From Streptomyces sp. NRRL S-244 (GTDB lineage Bacteria > Actinomycetota > Actinomycetes > Streptomycetales > Streptomycetaceae), in the NCBI RefSeq assembly GCF_000717915.1, contig NZ_JOCX01000003.1, positions 124,001-188,000 on the forward strand: 64,000 nucleotides of DNA, given 5' to 3'. The notes beneath the pieces were generated by a model. That model made no database searches. It saw only the letters and a list, made by a program, of their open reading frames with translations, and was not told the DNA's origin. Made by a program: the position numbers and the translations under genes. Of this stretch, positions 60,373 through 64,000 are shown piece after piece (the first letter of the stretch is position 1; each line of letters starts with the position of its first letter).

Positions 60373-61524
60373 ATGAGCGACCTGCGCGACATCCTGGAAC
60401 GGCACGTGAGCAGCGGATCGCTGCCCGGGGCGGTGGGCCTGGTGGCCCGCGGCGACCGGGTGGAGGTGGAGGCCGTCGGCTCGGCCGACATCGAGGGCAC
60501 GGCTCCGATGGTCCGGGACTCAATCTTCCGGATCGCCTCGATGACCAAACCCGTGACGGCCGCGGCCGCCATGACACTGGTCGAGGAGCGCCTGCTGGCC
60601 CTGGAGGACGAGATCGCGCCGTGGCTGCCGGAGCTGGCCTCGCCCCTCGTCGCCCGTACGCCCGCGAGCCCGCTCGACGACGTGGTGCCCGCCGACCGCC
60701 CGATCACCGTGTTCGACCTGCTCACCTCCCGCGCCGGGTACGGGTTCCCGTCCGACTTCTCGCTGCCCGCGGTCGCGCCGCTGGTCGGCGAGTTGAAGCA
60801 GGGGCCGCCGCAGCCGCAGCACACCGCGGCGCCGGACGCCTGGCTGAAGACGCTGTCGGGCATTCCGATGCTGTACCAGCCGGGCGAGGCCTACCTGTAC
60901 AACACCTGCTCCGACATCCTGGGCGTGCTGATCGCCCGGGTCTCGGGGCAGTCCCTGCCCGAGTTCATGGCGGAGCGGATCTTCGAGCCGCTGGGCATGG
61001 CGGACACCGGGTTCTTCGTCCCGGCCGCCGACCTGGGCCGGTTCACGAGCTACTACCGCGAGGGCGAGGGCGGCCTCGAAGCGGCCGACGCCCCGCACGG
61101 GCAGTGGAGCAGCCTCCCGGCCTTCCCCTCCGGCGCCGGCGGCCTGGTCTCGACCGCCGACGACTGGTGCGCGTTCGGCCGGATGCTGCTCGCGGAGGGG
61201 GCGCTGGACGGGGGCCGGGGCCGGCTCCTGTCGGCCAAGTCGGTGCGGAAGATGACCACCGACTGGCTGACCCCGGCCCAGCGGGCCGCCGGCGAGCTGT
61301 TCCTGGAGGGCCAGGGCTGGGGGTTCGGCGGCTCGGTGGACGTCACGACCCGCGATCCGTGGAACGTGCCGGGGCGGTACGGCTGGGTCGGCGGCACCGG
61401 AACCGCCGGCCACATCACCCCGTCCACCGGCGCCGTCTCCGTCCTGCTCACCCAGCGGGAGATGAACAGCCCGGCCCCGCACGCCGTGATGCGCGAATTC
61501 TGGACGTACGCGGCCGGGGCCTGA
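60373..61524 (+). CDS. Serine hydrolase, beta-lactamase class C-like
   Basis: 383 residues. The SxxK motif (IASMTKPVTAAAAMT), the YxN motif (YLYNTCSDILG) and the late GGTGTAG segment (KTG-box equivalent) fit the beta-lactamase/D-alanyl-D-alanine-carboxypeptidase/esterase family PF00144. No signal peptide is seen, so a cytoplasmic esterase or amidase is likelier than antibiotic resistance. ATG 60373 follows GGTGGAG. It converges with the M64 gene over a hairpin. Confidence 0.9.
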   Translation: MSDLRDILERHVSSGSLPGAVGLVARGDRVEVEAVGSADIEGTAPMVRDSIFRIASMTKPVTAAAAMTLVEERLLALEDEIAPWLPELASPLVARTPASPLDDVVPADRPITVFDLLTSRAGYGFPSDFSLPAVAPLVGELKQGPPQPQHTAAPDAWLKTLSGIPMLYQPGEAYLYNTCSDILGVLIARVSGQSLPEFMAERIFEPLGMADTGFFVPAADLGRFTSYYREGEGGLEAADAPHGQWSSLPAFPSGAGGLVSTADDWCAFGRMLLAEGALDGGRGRLLSAKSVRKMTTDWLTPAQRAAGELFLEGQGWGFGGSVDVTTRDPWNVPGRYGWVGGTGTAGHITPSTGAVSVLLTQREMNSPAPHAVMREFWTYAAGA

Positions 61525-61525
61525 A

Positions 61526-61563
61526 CCCTGCACGCAGCGCCGGGTGCAGCCCCGCGTGCAGGG
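61526..61563. terminator. Bidirectional hairpin between serine hydrolase and M64 genes
   Basis: A perfect 10-bp stem (61526-61535 with 61554-61563) with an 18-base loop lies between converging stop codons at 61524 and 61567. Confidence 0.75.
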
Positions 61564-61566
61564 GAA

Positions 61567-62946
61567 CTACAGGCGGACGCTCCAGTCGACCGTGGACTTC
61601 AGGGTGCGGGCGATCTTCGGGTCGCGGACCGAGGGGGTGCGGTCCTCGGCCGTGACCGACAGCTTGTGCGTGCGCAGGTCGAAGAGCCACAGTTCGGCGA
61701 CCGCGACCTCGGTGCGGCCCGCGAACCGCTTCAGCTCGCGGCCGTCGAGGTACCAGCGCACGTCGACCTGCCGGCCGTCCGCTCCGGCCAGCCGGGGTAC
61801 GGAGACCTTCGCCGTGTTGCGCAGCCGCAGGGTGCGGCCGGTCGGGGTGAGCGGGGCGGCGGGCTTCGCGTGCTGGTAGAAGCCGGCGATCATCGCCTCG
61901 GTGCCGGGCAGGTTGAAGGGCTTGCCGAGCACGCGCATGATCGAGCCGTCGGTGGGCCGGTACAGGCCGGTGACGTAGTAGCCGCCGCCCTCGTACGCGC
62001 CGACCGTGCCGCCGTCGGGCGACTGCGCGCCGAGCCAGCGGTACCACTTGGCGCGCTCGGCGGCCATCCGGTCGGCGGGCAGCGTGGAGGTGTTGGAGTC
62101 GGCGGGCTCGGGGCCCTCGTACTTCTCGTAGCCCGGGGTGTCCGGGTAGAAGTACTCGTCGGCGAGCTTGCCCAGGGAGTGGCCCGTCTCGTGGATGGCC
62201 ACCTGGCCGGATTTCGCGTTGCCCGCGGAGGCGGTCGATATCCCCTCGTAGCCGAGGGTGGCGCTGGGCTCGTTGTACCCGGCCCCGCCGTACTTGGTGC
62301 TGTTGGAGAGGACCAGGACCAGATCGGCCGCCGGGGCCTTCGCCACGTAGGCGTCCACCTTCGGCTGGTCGATGCAGAGCAGCCGCTCGATGTCCTCGCA
62401 CCAGAAGTAGGAGCCGAGGGCGGTGTCGCGGACGGTGGCCGGCGTGGGGTCGCCGGAGACGCCGGAGTCGTGGGAGACGGCGTCGACCGTCCAGACGTTG
62501 AAGAGGTTCCGGTACGTGGAGTACGGCTCGACGGCCGTGATCTCGGCCCATTTGGCCCGCGCGTCGGCGTGGAACCGGTCCTGCTCGGCGGCGGTGTACC
62601 CGTCGCCGATGACGACGATGTCGAGGCGGTCGGCGGTCGAACCGTTGTCGACCAGCTTGGCGACCTCGCCGTCGGCCGCCCGCTCGGCTTCGGAGAGCTG
62701 CGGGGCCTTCTTCGCCTGCCCGGCGGCGGGGACGCGGACGTGGCCGGATCCGGCGGCCGTGCCGTCCTCGGGCCCGGGTACCTCCACCTCGGTCCCGGTC
62801 CCTGTCCCTGTCCCGGCCTTCGCCGGTGACGGTATCGGCGGTGGTGCCGCGGCGGCCGTGCCGAGCGGGCCCGCGGCCAGCAGCAGGGCCGTCGTACAGG
62901 CCGCGGCCAAGGCGGCGCGCAGCGTCAGGCGGAGGGACGCGTCCAT
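61567..62946 (-). CDS. Secreted M64 family metallopeptidase
   Basis: 459 residues. A Sec signal (LRAALAAACTTALLLAAGPL) precedes a Gly/Thr/Pro linker and the M64 (IgA peptidase-like) domain: DRLDIVVIGDGYTAAEQDRF, then SHDSGVSGDPTPATV and the zinc site HETGHSLGKLADEY (H252, E253, H256, E264). The C-terminal 110 residues form a beta-sandwich (TLRLRNTAKVSVPRL, VRWYLDGREL). It should degrade proteins outside the cell. ATG at 62946 follows GGGGAGAACTCC. The gene is divergent from an Xre-TPR regulator. Confidence 0.9.
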   Translation of the reverse strand: MDASLRLTLRAALAAACTTALLLAAGPLGTAAAAPPPIPSPAKAGTGTGTGTEVEVPGPEDGTAAGSGHVRVPAAGQAKKAPQLSEAERAADGEVAKLVDNGSTADRLDIVVIGDGYTAAEQDRFHADARAKWAEITAVEPYSTYRNLFNVWTVDAVSHDSGVSGDPTPATVRDTALGSYFWCEDIERLLCIDQPKVDAYVAKAPAADLVLVLSNSTKYGGAGYNEPSATLGYEGISTASAGNAKSGQVAIHETGHSLGKLADEYFYPDTPGYEKYEGPEPADSNTSTLPADRMAAERAKWYRWLGAQSPDGGTVGAYEGGGYYVTGLYRPTDGSIMRVLGKPFNLPGTEAMIAGFYQHAKPAAPLTPTGRTLRLRNTAKVSVPRLAGADGRQVDVRWYLDGRELKRFAGRTEVAVAELWLFDLRTHKLSVTAEDRTPSVRDPKIARTLKSTVDWSVRL

Positions 62947-63030
62947 GGAGTTCTCCCCGTACGGAAGCCGGAAGTCACCGGAAGTTAAGCGGCGCGATAA
63001 GTGCGCTGAACCAGTTGCTTAAACTAGGGG

Positions 63031-63047
63031 GCGCACGGGACGTGCGC
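63031..63047. promoter_or_regulatory. Palindromic operator candidate between M64 and Xre-TPR genes
   Basis: gcgcacgggacgtgcgc has 6-base inverted arms around a 5-base spacer and lies 53 bases before the regulator start. A second imperfect repeat (agttaagc 62983-62990, gcttaaact 63017-63025) lies just upstream. Autoregulation by the Xre protein is plausible. Confidence 0.45.
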
Positions 63048-63099
63048 AATGGCCAGCCACCCCTGCACCATGGGGAGTTGGAGCAACCAGGGGGTCTTC

Positions 63100-64000
63100 A
63101 TGGACGAACCGGCCGAGATCGGCCGCAGGGTTCAGCGCATGCGCGCCGAACGCGGGCTGACCCAAAGGGCATTGGCGGAGCCCTCCTACACCCCCGCCTA
63201 CATCTCGACCCTGGAGTCGGGCAAGGTCCGGCCCTCCGAGACGGCGCTGCGCTTCCTCGCCGAGCGGCTCGGCACCTCGTACGAGGAGCTCGCCACCGGG
63301 CGCCCCGCCCACCTCGCCACCGAGCTGCGCCTCGCCCTCACCGACGCCCAGCAGACGCTGGCCACGGGGGCCGCCGCCGAGGCGGCCGTACGCTACCGGC
63401 GGCTGCTGGCGGACGCGGAACGGCTCGGCCTCGACGCCGAACGGGCGGAGGCGCTGCTCGGCCTCGGCGACTGCGCGCTGGAAGCGGGGGAACTGCCGGA
63501 CGCCATCGGCCACTTCGAGGCGGCCGAGCGGCTGCTGGCCGACGAGCCGCTCCCCCGCCGGGCCCGCCCGATCCGCGGCCGGGCCGTCGCGCACCTGCTC
63601 GCCGGGGAGCTCCGCTACGCCTGCTACCTGCTCGAATCCGCCATCGACGGGCTGAACGCGGGCGGGCTGGCCGATCCGGAGGCACTGGTGCTGTTGTACG
63701 CCGCCGTGATCGGCCCGTACATCGACATGGGCGCCCACGCCCGGGCCGCGCACGCGGCCGAGCTGGCCCTGGCGCTGGCTCCGCAGGTGGCCGATCCGGC
63801 GCTGGTGGCGGGGATGCACCGGCAGGTCGCGCGTACGTTCCTCGCCGCGGGGCGCCCGGCGGACGCCGATGCCTCCCTCGCCAAGGCACAGGCGATCTAC
63901 CGGCAGCTGCGGCTGCGGACCGATCTGGCGCACTGCCACTGGATGCGCGGCTACGTACAGGCGCAGAACGGCGATCTGGCGGGGGCGGAGGCGGAGTTGC
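63100..64000 (+). CDS. Xre-family regulator with TPR domain (3' end outside window)
   Basis: The first 300 residues are present and the frame runs off the window. Residues 8-65 form an Xre helix-turn-helix (IGRRVQRMRAERGLTQRALA; YISTLESGKVRPSETALRFLAERLG). The rest is a series of tetratricopeptide-like helices (AEALLGLGDCALEAGELPDAIGHFEAAERLL; VARTFLAAGRPADADASLAKAQAIY). This layout suits a peptide-sensing or partner-binding regulator. ATG 63100 has AGGGGG five bases upstream; an in-frame ATG at 63070 is less likely. Confidence 0.88.
   Translation, partial: MDEPAEIGRRVQRMRAERGLTQRALAEPSYTPAYISTLESGKVRPSETALRFLAERLGTSYEELATGRPAHLATELRLALTDAQQTLATGAAAEAAVRYRRLLADAERLGLDAERAEALLGLGDCALEAGELPDAIGHFEAAERLLADEPLPRRARPIRGRAVAHLLAGELRYACYLLESAIDGLNAGGLADPEALVLLYAAVIGPYIDMGAHARAAHAAELALALAPQVADPALVAGMHRQVARTFLAAGRPADADASLAKAQAIYRQLRLRTDLAHCHWMRGYVQAQNGDLAGAEAEL

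Noticed and set aside
1..64000. tRNA, rRNA, insertion sequence or prophage features
   Set aside because: No transposase, integrase, phage structural gene, tRNA-like cloverleaf or rRNA segment was recognised by eye; a covariance search would be needed to be certain about small RNAs.

Overview
This 64 kb window is very high-GC DNA with G/C-biased third codon positions, Sec and lipoprotein signals ending in Ala-rich or LxxC motifs, GTG and TTG starts, four rare TTA codons and actinomycete families throughout (SARP regulator, DasR-type operator, srs-type phenolic lipid operon, peptidase inhibitor I36, M64 peptidase). It is almost certainly a Streptomyces (or Kitasatospora) chromosome, probably a partly accessory region. 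I saw no rRNA, tRNA, CRISPR array, insertion sequence or attachment site.

Layout. 1-5128: the end of a GH1 beta-glucosidase, a HutD/Ves protein, a secreted GH18 chitinase with a DasR-like operator in its promoter, a lipoprotein, and an NADP-binding oxidoreductase. 5578-23921: a ribosomal peptide (RiPP) cluster. 24044-27212: a small secreted protein, ferredoxin-NADP reductase FprA, and a PHP-domain protein. 27289-30979: an srsABC-like operon (type III PKS, methyltransferase, flavin hydroxylase) with a divergent UbiA-type prenyltransferase. 31050-36647: small, membrane and secreted genes, including a carboxylesterase and a lipoprotein with twelve-residue repeats. 36745-49666: a large minus-strand block made of a SWIM zinc-finger protein, a DUF5682-VWA fusion, a MoxR AAA+ ATPase, a 1658-residue protein and a DUF4132-like protein. 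49938-64000: an HNH lipoprotein, acetyltransferases, a TTA-containing secreted hydrolase, a 2-oxoglutarate dioxygenase, an Xre-STAND-WD40 protein, an I36 inhibitor, an MDMPI-GNAT fusion, a class C beta-lactamase-like hydrolase, an M64 metallopeptidase and the start of an Xre-TPR regulator.

The RiPP cluster is the centrepiece. A 57-residue precursor (22346-22519, minus strand) ends in a 21-residue segment in which 20 residues are Ser, Thr or Cys. Facing it is a run of coupled genes: an E1-like leader-binding partner carrying a degenerate YcaO half, YcaO-1, a SagB-type dehydrogenase, a LanB-type glutamyl-transfer dehydratase, a stand-alone elimination-domain protein, an M50 protease with a PqqD-like N-terminus, an ABC-2 exporter pair, and YcaO-2. 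Both YcaO proteins end in PHPFP, the tail typical of azoline-forming YcaO enzymes. Only one thiopeptide-type C-terminal domain protein is present, so a pyridine ring is not predicted. The expected product is a linear peptide of azoles and dehydroamino acids (goadsporin-like logic, very different core). A SARP-STAND regulator with a TTA codon probably makes the pathway depend on bldA, and an M20 amidohydrolase is divergent from the precursor.

The second system of interest is the MoxR/VWA/SWIM/DUF4132 block, which resembles MoxR-VWA chaperone or conflict systems; its function cannot be read from sequence.
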